DNA of 7,138 nt from Melioribacteraceae bacterium (GCA_015494845.1 WGAL01000146.1:1-7138), one strand, 5' to 3'. Numbered from the stretch's first letter, positions 1 to 6,672 are shown. Numbers and translations: made by a program. The notes: generated from the letters alone by a model not told the origin.

Positions 1-38
1 AAATAATTGTTTAATTCGAAAATTTTGCGGAGGAGAGA

Positions 39-668
39 ATGAAAAAATTTACGTTCGCGCTTGTCCTTTTGTTTGTCGTTCAAACTTTTGCGCAAGGTAA
101 ATACGAAATCAGAAACACGCGTTTAAAAATTAACAAAAGAAAATTGGAAAGATTGATGAAACTTAAACCGGACGAGGAATTGCTCGCAATTATTGAAACG
201 AATTACGGAACGATTGAATTAAAACTTTTTCCTGACAAAGCGCCGCTTACGGTTAAGAATTTTGCAGGACTTGCAAACGCCGGCTTTTACGACGGACTTT
301 TGTTTCACAGAGTTATCGATAATTTTATGATTCAAGGCGGCGACCCGACCGGAACCGGTTCCGGCGGCGAAAGTATTTACAACAAACCGTTTAAGGACGA
401 ATTTTCTCCCGACTTGAAATTTGACAAACCAGGCTTGCTTGCAATGGCTAACCGAGGCCCGAACACAAACACAAGTCAATTTTTTATTACGCTCGTTAAA
501 ACGCCTTGGTTAAATAATCATCACACTATTTTCGGCGAAGTAATCGGCGGAATGGACGTTGTTAGAAAAATCGGCAAGGTAAAAACAACAAAGCCGTACG
601 ACCGTCCGGTTAAAGATGTAGTAATGAAAAAAGTAAGAGTTATTAAAGTAGCGAAAGGCGGAAAATAA
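39..668 (+). CDS. Exported cyclophilin-type peptidyl-prolyl cis-trans isomerase
   Basis: A 209-residue protein that should catalyse cis-trans isomerisation of X-Pro bonds and so assist folding of exported proteins. Residues 1-19 form a signal peptide (MKK, hydrophobic core, FAQ|G) without a lipobox cysteine, so it should be a soluble periplasmic or secreted protein. A short basic linker (about 20-45) precedes the cyclophilin domain (about 48-204). Visible family motifs are FHRVI with Arg91 (equivalent of human CypA Arg55), MIQGGD with Gln99, SQFFIT with Phe149, and [11 protein letters not shown] with Trp157 and His162 (equivalents of Trp121 and His126), so the active site looks intact. The start is supported by a strong GGAGG at 29-33, five bases before ATG. 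The stop codon directly abuts the next ATG, suggesting co-translation with the membrane protein downstream. The family is certain; the exact substrates are unknown. Confidence 0.95.
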   Translation: MKKFTFALVLLFVVQTFAQGKYEIRNTRLKINKRKLERLMKLKPDEELLAIIETNYGTIELKLFPDKAPLTVKNFAGLANAGFYDGLLFHRVIDNFMIQGGDPTGTGSGGESIYNKPFKDEFSPDLKFDKPGLLAMANRGPNTNTSQFFITLVKTPWLNNHHTIFGEVIGGMDVVRKIGKVKTTKPYDRPVKDVVMKKVRVIKVAKGGK

Positions 669-1001
669 ATGAACGACGAAAGAAAAATTGCCGCGTTAAT
701 TCACATTTCGGCGTTTACGGTTTTTATTATTCCGTTTGGGAATATTGTTGCGCCGTTGCTTTTATGGATTTTGAAAAAGGAAGATTCGGCGTTTATTGAT
801 TACCACGGCAGAGAGGCCGTGAATTTTCAAATTTCAATTACAATTTATTTTGTTGTCGCTACCGCGTTAGTCGTGTTATTGATTGGAATTCCGTTCCTTT
901 TGTTTGCTTTTCTAATAGGACTTGTTTTTCCGGTTATTGCGGCAATTAAAGCGTCGGAAGGCAATTATTACTCGTATCCGTTTTCGATTAGGTTTTTATG
1001 A
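669..1001 (+). CDS. Small membrane protein, DUF4870 (Tic20-like) family
   Basis: A 110-residue hydrophobic protein. The pattern is that of DUF4870: an N-terminal ERKIAALIHISAF segment, a first membrane helix (about 9-34), a conserved polar stretch with HGREAVNFQ at 46-54 preceded by Asp44, then two further membrane helices (about 55-73 and 74-93), and a short tail ending YPFSIRFL. Family members are integral membrane proteins without an assigned biochemical role; some profiles relate them distantly to Tic20, which I would not use to infer transport. ATG follows the TAA of the isomerase gene with no gap, and GGCGG at 657-661 inside that gene can serve as ribosome binding site, so the two genes are probably one operon. 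Length and complete ending look normal for the family. Confidence 0.85.
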   Translation: MNDERKIAALIHISAFTVFIIPFGNIVAPLLLWILKKEDSAFIDYHGREAVNFQISITIYFVVATALVVLLIGIPFLLFAFLIGLVFPVIAAIKASEGNYYSYPFSIRFL

Positions 1002-1009
1002 AACCACAA

Positions 1010-1054
1010 TCCGCCTCCGGCGGGCACAAAGTTTTTCACAAAGAACACAAAGGA
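1010..1054. repeat. Composite intergenic repeat: CCGCC hairpin plus CACAAAG words
   Basis: This spacer holds a small palindrome (CCGCC at 1011-1015, loop TCC, GGCGG at 1019-1023) followed by three copies of CACAAAG starting at 1025, 1037 and 1046. I recognise the second part as resembling the CTTTGTG-rich extragenic repeats common in several bacterial phyla, and a similar CCGCC...GGCGG palindrome recurs at 6363-6377 in this window. It lies entirely between the stop of the DUF4870 gene and the peptidase start. That it is a dispersed repeat is inference from resemblance and from the second hairpin copy; genome-wide copy number cannot be seen here. Confidence 0.55.
1049..1054 (+). promoter_or_regulatory. 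Shine-Dalgarno site deciding the peptidase start
   Basis: AAAGGA ends six bases before ATG at 1061. The protein from that ATG begins with a clear signal peptide (MKKLFTILFIVSLLAITSFG). An in-frame ATG at 998 would add 21 residues translated from repeat sequence in front of the signal peptide, so 1061 is preferred. The site overlaps the last CACAAAG word of the repeat upstream. Confidence 0.7.
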
Positions 1055-1060
1055 AACACA

Positions 1061-3556
1061 ATGAAAAAGTTATTTACAATTTTGTTTATCGTAAGTTTGC
1101 TTGCGATTACAAGTTTTGGGCAAAGCGACATTTACAAAAAAGTTGCGATTAACGTTCACTCCTTGAACGACATTTTGAATTTGCAGAAACTCGGTATTAT
1201 TGAAGAAAATCCGGTTTTCGGCAAAACGAAAGAGACAGTTGAAGTTTTCGTAAATAAAAAACAATTGCAAATATTGAACGAAAACGGCTATTCGTATTCG
1301 GTTCTGATTGAGAATTGGAAAGAATATTATTCCAAACAAAATAAGATGAGCAAAGCCGAACAAGAAGTTGCGCTTAAAAAATCATTTGAAAAATACGGCG
1401 TAAAAGGTTGGGGCTACGGCTCTATGGGCGGATTTTTAACCGCCGACGAAGTTTACCAAAAGTTGGACGAAATGCACGAAACTTATCCAAACATAACAAC
1501 CGCAAAGTTTTCGATTGGAACAACAATTGAAGGCGATTCGATGTATGTTATTAAAATTTCCGACAATCCGGAAATTGACGAGGACGAGCCGGAAGTTTTT
1601 TTCCATTCGTTAATTCACGCGCGCGAACCCGCCGCAATGATGGCGGTTCTTTATTACATTTATTATTTGTTGGATAACTACGGAACCGACCCGGAAGCAA
1701 CTTATTTGGTAAATAACAGAGAGATTTATTACTTGCCGGTTTTTAATGTTGACGGATACAAATACAATCAATCAACAGACCCGGACGGCGGCGGAATGTG
1801 GCGTAAAAACAGAAGGTTGAACAGCGACGGTACGCACGGCGTTGATTTGAACCGGAACTGGGGCTATATGTGGGGCTACGACGATAACGGTTCAAGCGGC
1901 GAACCTTACAGCGAAACTTATCGTGGAACTGCGCCATTTTCTGAACCGGAAACTGAGAATGTTCGTCAATTCTGCGATGCACATAATTTTGTTACTACTT
2001 TGAGCTACCATTCTTACAGTGATTTATTGATTTTGCCTTGGGGCTACATTCCTGAAGAAACGCCGGATTCCCTTCTCTACCGTGAATACGCAAAAGATAT
2101 GACGCAATTCAATCATTACACTTGGGGAATTTCTTCGGATATTATTTACGCGGTTAACGGCGACTCGGACGATTGGCTTTACGGCGAGCAAACTGAAAAG
2201 AATAAAATTATTGTAATGACGCCGGAAGTGGGAAGCAGTTCAGACGGTTTTTGGCCACCGCAAAGCAGAATTTTGCCGCTTGCCGAAGAAAACTTGTTTA
2301 TGAACAAATACATCACTTGGGTAGCCGGCGAATACGTTAATGCCGAATTGGAAAAAATTTCTTCGCAATATGTAAATCCAGGCGAAATTGCAATGTTCAA
2401 ATTAAAAATCAGAAATAAAGGTTTAGGCGACGCTAACAATGTAAAGGTTGAGTTTTCGCCACTTACGGAAAATATTTCTTTTGATAATGCGTTAATCGAA
2501 GTTTCTTCCGTTCCCGCGCGAGAAGAAGTTTACGCTCAAGATACGCTTTTGGCGTTGGTTGGCGACGGCGCTCAAATTGGCGGTTACGAAAAGATACTCG
2601 CCAAAATTTATTTAAGTGATGTTAATGTTATTAACGACACAATTTCGCTTAGAATTGGAACGCCGGTTACTGCGTACAATCTTGATGCAACGGAGATGGA
2701 TTCGCTTTGGGAATACAGTTCAAATTCAAGTCAACATTGGGAAGAAACAACATCCGATTTTGTTACGCGTCCGAATTCCTACACCGACAGTAAAAGCGGA
2801 GATTATCAAAACAGTATTTCAAATTCGCTTATATTAAAAAATTCAGTTAATCTCGAAGGTTTAACCGCGCCGTTCCTTACTTTTTATGCCAAATGGGATA
2901 TTGAATCCGGCTGGGACGCGGTAAAAGTAAGCGCTTCGACAGATAACGGCACAACTTGGATAGATTTGAGCGGCAAGTACACTAAACCGGCAAGCGGACG
3001 CGGAGCACAAGTTCCGGCTAATACGCCGATTTACGATGGCGTTCAAGAGGATTGGGTTTTGGAAGAAATGGATTTGAGTCAGTTCGTTGGACAAAACATA
3101 AAATTGAGGTTTAATCTTGCATCGGATTCTTACGTTACAGGCGACGGCTTTTACGTTGACGGAATTAGAATTAAATATTTTATGGGTGCCGATTACGTCG
3201 ATGAAAATGAAACCGCAACCAAATTTGAATTGGGACAGAACTATCCCAATCCGTTTAACCCTACAACAACAATCTCATACGTCATTGCGAGTTCCGACTT
3301 GTCGGAACGTGGTAATCTATCGAATAGTCAGCGACAGATTGCTTCGTCGCAAGCTCCTCGCAATGACGCGATAAATGTTTCGCTAAAAGTTTACGACATA
3401 CTCGGACGCGAAGTAGCAACGCTTGTAAACAAGAAACAAGCGCCTGGTAAATATTCGGTTCAATTTAACGGTAATAATCTTGCGAGCGGTGTTTATTTCT
3501 ACACTTTGCGCGCGGGCGATTTTATTCAAACAAAGAAAATGATTTTGATGAAATAA
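1061..3556 (+). CDS. Secreted M14 zinc carboxypeptidase with type IX sorting domain
   Basis: An 831-residue exoprotein. Order: signal peptide (1 to about 20); propeptide-like region (about 21-120); M14 carboxypeptidase domain (about 124-425); CARDB/Ig-like domain beginning EKISSQYVNPGE (about 430-535); a jelly-roll domain of the MAM/choice-of-anchor type ending GDGFYVDGIRI (about 536-705); sorting domain (722-831). The catalytic set is complete: zinc ligands His186 and Glu189 (HAREP) and His317 (SYHSYSDL), substrate-binding Arg248/Arg251 (WRKNRR) and Asn264-Arg265 (GVDLNRNW), a GDSDDWLYG motif where family members have the mobile tyrosine, and catalytic Glu389 (TPEVGSS). It should remove C-terminal residues from extracellular peptides; specificity cannot be read. 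The sorting tail (NYPNPFNP at 727-734, then VYDILGREVATL, SGVYFYTL, final lysine) implies type IX export and removal or anchoring at the surface. Residues 741-769 come from an inserted palindromic repeat. Confidence 0.93.
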   Translation: MKKLFTILFIVSLLAITSFGQSDIYKKVAINVHSLNDILNLQKLGIIEENPVFGKTKETVEVFVNKKQLQILNENGYSYSVLIENWKEYYSKQNKMSKAEQEVALKKSFEKYGVKGWGYGSMGGFLTADEVYQKLDEMHETYPNITTAKFSIGTTIEGDSMYVIKISDNPEIDEDEPEVFFHSLIHAREPAAMMAVLYYIYYLLDNYGTDPEATYLVNNREIYYLPVFNVDGYKYNQSTDPDGGGMWRKNRRLNSDGTHGVDLNRNWGYMWGYDDNGSSGEPYSETYRGTAPFSEPETENVRQFCDAHNFVTTLSYHSYSDLLILPWGYIPEETPDSLLYREYAKDMTQFNHYTWGISSDIIYAVNGDSDDWLYGEQTEKNKIIVMTPEVGSSSDGFWPPQSRILPLAEENLFMNKYITWVAGEYVNAELEKISSQYVNPGEIAMFKLKIRNKGLGDANNVKVEFSPLTENISFDNALIEVSSVPAREEVYAQDTLLALVGDGAQIGGYEKILAKIYLSDVNVINDTISLRIGTPVTAYNLDATEMDSLWEYSSNSSQHWEETTSDFVTRPNSYTDSKSGDYQNSISNSLILKNSVNLEGLTAPFLTFYAKWDIESGWDAVKVSASTDNGTTWIDLSGKYTKPASGRGAQVPANTPIYDGVQEDWVLEEMDLSQFVGQNIKLRFNLASDSYVTGDGFYVDGIRIKYFMGADYVDENETATKFELGQNYPNPFNPTTTISYVIASSDLSERGNLSNSQRQIASSQAPRNDAINVSLKVYDILGREVATLVNKKQAPGKYSVQFNGNNLASGVYFYTLRAGDFIQTKKMILMK
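3280..3368. repeat. In-frame palindromic repeat element, copy 1 (89 bp)
   Basis: The element is bounded by a perfect 11-bp inverted repeat: CGTCATTGCGA at 3280-3290 and TCGCAATGACG at 3358-3368. Inside the left end is a perfect hairpin, GTTCCGAC-TT-GTCGGAAC, at 3291-3308. The right half contains CGACAGATTGCTTCGTCG (3332-3349), whose reverse complement recurs at 6315-6332 in copy 2. It lies within the peptidase sorting domain and is translated without a stop as residues 741-769 (VIASS ... APRNDA). Resemblance to dispersed 'CGTCATTGCGAGGAG...GAAGCAATCT' repeats of other genomes is from memory; the inverted ends and shared words are directly visible. Confidence 0.85.
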
Positions 3557-3583
3557 TTTTGTATCTTATAAAATAATTTTGTA
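3551..3583. repeat. 13-base direct repeat AAATAATTTTGTA
   Basis: Identical copies lie at 3551-3563 (spanning the peptidase stop codon) and 3571-3583 (running into the palindrome), a 20-base period. An 11-base core, ATAATTTTGTA, recurs at 6614-6624 just after the next gene. Each copy contains TAATTTTG, which fits the Bacteroidota -7 promoter box TAnnTTTG, but no well-spaced TTTG -33 box is present here. Function is undetermined. Confidence 0.6.
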
Positions 3584-3608
3584 GGGACAACTCGCGAGTT
3601 GTCCCTAC
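3581..3608. repeat. Perfect 28-base intergenic palindrome
   Basis: The left arm GTAGGGACAACTCG (3581-3594) is followed without a spacer by its exact reverse complement (3595-3608). It sits in the 96-base spacer between the two exoprotein genes. No T-run follows on either strand, so it is not a normal intrinsic terminator. It resembles REP-like palindromes of the form GTAGGG(A/G)C...GTCCCTAC found scattered in some genomes (from memory). In RNA it would form a strong stem in the leader of the downstream gene if transcribed through. Confidence 0.75.
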
Positions 3609-3652
3609 TGAAAAAACATGAACTTCAAAACAGAATAAAAAGAGATTTAAAA

Positions 3653-6604
3653 ATGAGAACGGCAATTCTTTTCTTGTTTCTGTTGTTTTTCTCCATGTCA
3701 ACACGCGCTCAATTCAATTATGTTAGAAAATTCCCAAACGCTACGCAAAGCAGTAAAAGCAACGTGAAAATACTTGATTTAGGAAACAATCATTTGCTTT
3801 TCGTAATGGCAGAATCGTTTTTATATGTTTCACATTCTTACGATAATGGAGAAACTTGGGGACCAAAAATTCGCGTTGGTTCGCGAGACAGAATTAATCA
3901 TGTAGATGCGATTTTACTTCCCAACGGACGGATTGTTATTCTGTTTACCGCAAAATTTCACACTACTGAGACAATCTATAGCGACGATGATGGTTTCAAT
4001 TGGTCGTATCCGCGAGGCGTTGGGAACTCATCCCAAAATACGAAATTTTACTACTCGGATAAATTGTACATATTCGAGAATATTGGGCAAGATTTATATT
4101 ATTGGACAAGCGAAGACGGCAATTACTGGTCGTCGTATTCCATAATTCAAGATATTGCTTCGTTTTCTATTAATGCCTTTTCTTTTGTTGATTTTTCGCC
4201 AGGCAATTACGTTCTTGCTTTGGCGGGCAGAAACAATAATGACTATTTTATCAAATTGAAAAAATCCGACGCCCTCGACGGCTCTTGGACCGATCTTGGA
4301 ACGTTATACCAAAGCTCCTATGCTATTTCGAATATGGATGGAATAAGAGATAGTTCCGGGAAATTATGGTTTGCCTTTTCCGCCGATAAACGGCTTTACG
4401 GACAATCCAATAAAAATGTTTATTTTATCACAAGCGAAGACGACGGCGACAATTGGAGCGAACCGGTTCTTTTCGCAAAATCATATCAAGACGATTGGAA
4501 CGTAAATCTTTCGCTCTCAGGCAGTAATCCATTCGCCGTATTCACTACCAACAGAGATAATGGCAAAACTTTTCCATATTACGGGAAACTCGGCGTTTCT
4601 CAAGACGAATATTATCCGCCGTTTATTCAAGATTATTCGTCCCGCTTGGTTTGCGATTATCCAAACGGCGTTACAATTTCCGCTACTGCGCGCGTTTTTT
4701 CCGACAATACTCCCGTAACCGTTATGCTTATCTATAACGGATTTCCACTTGAAACAATGTACGACGACGGACAGCACAACGACGGAGTTGCAGGAGATTC
4801 TATTTACGGAGCTTCACATTCGTTTGATATTTCGGAAATCTATAAAGACTCAACGCTCGCGGGAATTTGGACTTGCGACGCTCACGCTTCATCCTATTCC
4901 TTAAAATTATTCTCTTTAACGATGCCTCCAAACAATAGATGGGATTCTTATTGTTTAATGAACGGCAATGTAAGATTTGCGGTAAAAAGCGATGGCAAAA
5001 TTGCTGATTTTTATCCGTTTGATGGTTATACTTCTTACGATGCAATTCCGGTAATTTACAGCGCAGGATTTATGATGTCCGGAATCACGAACGGAGAAAT
5101 TTGGTCAAACGCAATGGCGACTTCAGAAAGAGTTGAAGATTACGTAAGCGGAACAATAGGCGATACTTCCACTGCGGTTTATGTCGTTAAATCATCCGAT
5201 CCACCGTTTGGAGAAAGTTGGCAAAATTGGAAAAACGCCGTAGCCAGAGGCGCGTATTTTTACGACGGCAACGGCGACAGCGTTTATAATCCTGTTGATT
5301 TAAACGGAAACGGTCAATGGGATACAAACGAAGATTGCCCTGACATTCTGGGCGACGAAACAGTTTGGATGGTTTATAACGACGGCGTTCCTCCAGAAGA
5401 TAGAAATCTTCCCGACGTTTCCCCGCAAGGAATTGAAATTCGTCAAACAGTTTGGACTAAATACGGAGACGATTTGAATAAAAATGTTTTTTACATTCGC
5501 TATTCTATCGTAAACAGAGGAACGGTAGCGGATACGTTGAAAGACGTTTATTTCGGATTTTGGGCGGATAATGACGTTGGCAATTATGTTGATGATTTGG
5601 TAGGATGTTCAATTCCCACAAGAAGCGGTTTTACTTATAATTACGGAAGCGATAGCCGTTTTAAAAAAAGCGCGCCGGTAGTGATGACAACATTATTGCA
5701 AGGGCCTTACAGATACACAGGCAATCCTGAGGACGAAGCGACAAATAATATGGGCGAACTTTTGGGAATTAAACATATTAACGGAGCAGTAAACGACACA
5801 TTGACTTCATTTAAAGCATTTCTCTGTTCTCATCCAACAGGACCGCCTCCGTTAACAAAAGAACATGTGAGAAATTTTTTATTAGGTTTAAATTATAACG
5901 GAAATTTAGTTGACCCTTGTAATTGGCCTTACGGCGAGATTTTTGGGGAAGATTGTTCAATGTTCGACGGACATTTTATATATTCCGGCAATCCTTATGA
6001 CTCAACTGGTTGGATTAATACTTTTCCCACCGACCAACTTCAAATACTGAACACCGGACCATTTGACTTGATAATAGACCAACCGGTGGATATAATTGCC
6101 GCTTACCACTTTGCCGAAGGCGAAACGAGTTTGCAATCGGTTGATATTGGTTTAGAGAAAGCGGCGGAACTGCAGAATAATTTTCATCTTGTCGGAGTTG
6201 AAGAAAGAGGAACAAACGATTTAGTAAATGTATTTAAACTCGAACAAAATTATCCAAACCCGTTCAACCCGACAACTACAATAAATTACGTCATTGCGAG
6301 GAGGAGCATCGCGACGACGAAGCAATCTGTCGGAAATTCAACAAATGCTAACAGTTCGACAGTCCGCCTCGGGCGGAGCTTCACCCACGACTGCGTCGGG
6401 GTTCGCAATGACGCTACAGTTCATGTTTCACTTAAAGTTTACGACATCCTCGGGCGCGAGGTTGCAACGCTTGTAAACAAGAAACAAGCACCAGGGAAAT
6501 ACTCGGTTCAGTTTAATGCAAGGTATCTACCAAGCGGCGTTTATTTTTACACGTTGCAAGCTGGGGATTTCATTCAAACAAAGAAAATGGTTTTGTTGAA
6601 ATAG
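3653..6604 (+). CDS. Large secreted Asp-box (BNR) protein with type IX sorting domain
   Basis: A 983-residue exoprotein of unknown substrate. ATG at 3653 gives a signal peptide (MRTAILFLFLLFFSMSTRAQ); the frame extends to a TTG at 3599 inside the palindrome, which is not needed. AGAG at 3641-3644 is a weak ribosome binding site. The N-terminal third has four Asp-box motifs of the sialidase/BNR type: SYDNGETW (62-69), SDDDGFNW (110-117), SEDGNYW (153-159) and SEDDGDNW (261-268), implying a beta-propeller. A beta-rich domain with YDDGQHNDGVAGD (370-382) follows. A middle region has two abutting EF-hand/thrombospondin-3-like calcium loops, D538-x-N-x-D ... D549 and DLNGNGQWDTNE (549-560). The sorting domain spans about 861-983, starting at QNYPNPFNP (865-873). 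Residues 880-920 are translated repeat. No sialidase catalytic set was recognised, so hydrolase activity should not be assumed. It could be an adhesin or a glycan-binding protein. Confidence 0.88.
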   Translation: MRTAILFLFLLFFSMSTRAQFNYVRKFPNATQSSKSNVKILDLGNNHLLFVMAESFLYVSHSYDNGETWGPKIRVGSRDRINHVDAILLPNGRIVILFTAKFHTTETIYSDDDGFNWSYPRGVGNSSQNTKFYYSDKLYIFENIGQDLYYWTSEDGNYWSSYSIIQDIASFSINAFSFVDFSPGNYVLALAGRNNNDYFIKLKKSDALDGSWTDLGTLYQSSYAISNMDGIRDSSGKLWFAFSADKRLYGQSNKNVYFITSEDDGDNWSEPVLFAKSYQDDWNVNLSLSGSNPFAVFTTNRDNGKTFPYYGKLGVSQDEYYPPFIQDYSSRLVCDYPNGVTISATARVFSDNTPVTVMLIYNGFPLETMYDDGQHNDGVAGDSIYGASHSFDISEIYKDSTLAGIWTCDAHASSYSLKLFSLTMPPNNRWDSYCLMNGNVRFAVKSDGKIADFYPFDGYTSYDAIPVIYSAGFMMSGITNGEIWSNAMATSERVEDYVSGTIGDTSTAVYVVKSSDPPFGESWQNWKNAVARGAYFYDGNGDSVYNPVDLNGNGQWDTNEDCPDILGDETVWMVYNDGVPPEDRNLPDVSPQGIEIRQTVWTKYGDDLNKNVFYIRYSIVNRGTVADTLKDVYFGFWADNDVGNYVDDLVGCSIPTRSGFTYNYGSDSRFKKSAPVVMTTLLQGPYRYTGNPEDEATNNMGELLGIKHINGAVNDTLTSFKAFLCSHPTGPPPLTKEHVRNFLLGLNYNGNLVDPCNWPYGEIFGEDCSMFDGHFIYSGNPYDSTGWINTFPTDQLQILNTGPFDLIIDQPVDIIAAYHFAEGETSLQSVDIGLEKAAELQNNFHLVGVEERGTNDLVNVFKLEQNYPNPFNPTTTINYVIARRSIATTKQSVGNSTNANSSTVRLGRSFTHDCVGVRNDATVHVSLKVYDILGREVATLVNKKQAPGKYSVQFNARYLPSGVYFYTLQAGDFIQTKKMVLLK
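6289..6413. repeat. In-frame palindromic repeat element, copy 2 (125 bp)
   Basis: It has the same 11-bp inverted ends as copy 1 (CGTCATTGCGA at 6289-6299, TCGCAATGACG at 6403-6413). The left half has CGACGAAGCAATCTGTCG (6315-6332), matching the right half of copy 1 in reverse complement. The right half is a different subtype with a hairpin at 6384-6401 (CCCACGAC-TGC-GTCGGGG, one bulged A). An inner stem pairs GTCGGAA near 6330-6336 with TTCGACA at 6355-6361. It is translated without a stop as residues 880-920 of the Asp-box protein (VIARRS ... GVRNDA), at the same position of the sorting domain as copy 1. Confidence 0.85.
6363..6377. repeat. Small GC-rich palindrome nested in repeat copy 2
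   Basis: TCCGCC (6363-6368), loop TCG, GGCGGA (6372-6377). Read on the minus strand, the flanks are GAAGC and CTGTCG. These match the GAAGC and CTGTCG of the GAAGCAATCTGTCG word in the other half-units, so the palindrome appears to sit where AAT would be. A related hairpin occurs at 1011-1023. Confidence 0.6.
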
Positions 6605-6622
6605 AAATAAAACATAATTTTG
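6592..6622 (+). promoter_or_regulatory. Possible Bacteroidota-type promoter after the Asp-box gene
   Basis: TTTG at 6592-6595, a 19-base spacer, then TAATTTTG at 6615-6622 matches the Bacteroidota consensus TTTG-N19-TAnnTTTG. The -33 box lies in the last codons of the upstream gene, and the predicted start would fall just before the terminator hairpin. In AT-rich sequence such a match can arise by chance, and whether this organism uses that consensus is unknown. Confidence 0.25.
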
Positions 6623-6631
6623 TACTAAGTA

Positions 6632-6672
6632 AAGCGGGAATTACCTTAACGGTTTTTCCCGCTTCTTTTTTT
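6632..6672 (+). terminator. Rho-independent terminator of the Asp-box gene
   Basis: AAGCGGGAA (6632-6640) pairs perfectly with TTCCCGCTT (6656-6664), giving a 9-bp stem with a 15-base loop that can pair further (ACC with GGT). It is followed by C and seven T residues (6666-6672). It starts 27 bases after the stop of the upstream gene and separates it from the thiamine pyrophosphokinase gene. Confidence 0.85.

Noticed and set aside
998..1060. Upstream in-frame ATG start for the M14 carboxypeptidase
   Set aside because: It would put 21 polar residues translated from repeat sequence before a clear signal peptide; ATG at 1061 has its own AAAGGA site.
3581..3608. Palindrome as an intrinsic terminator of the peptidase gene
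   Set aside because: No T-run follows on either strand and the hairpin has no natural loop; it fits a dispersed palindrome better.
3599..3652. TTG start extending the Asp-box protein by 18 residues
   Set aside because: The codon lies within the 28-base palindrome, and the added charged residues would precede the signal peptide that starts at 3653.
3653..4500. Calling the Asp-box protein a sialidase
   Set aside because: Asp-boxes occur in many non-enzymatic propellers, and no arginine triad or FRIP motif could be identified.
219..5045. Minus-strand open frames across the window
   Set aside because: All lie opposite strong plus-strand genes, lack recognisable protein motifs and have no convincing ribosome binding sites; they are shadows.
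3280..6413. Repeats as a CRISPR array
   Set aside because: Only two elements, 3 kb apart, inside coding sequence, with inverted ends and no spacer pattern.
6294..6476. Short open frame beginning MRGGASRRRSNL
   Set aside because: It is an out-of-frame reading of the palindromic repeat and sorting tail, inside a well-supported gene.
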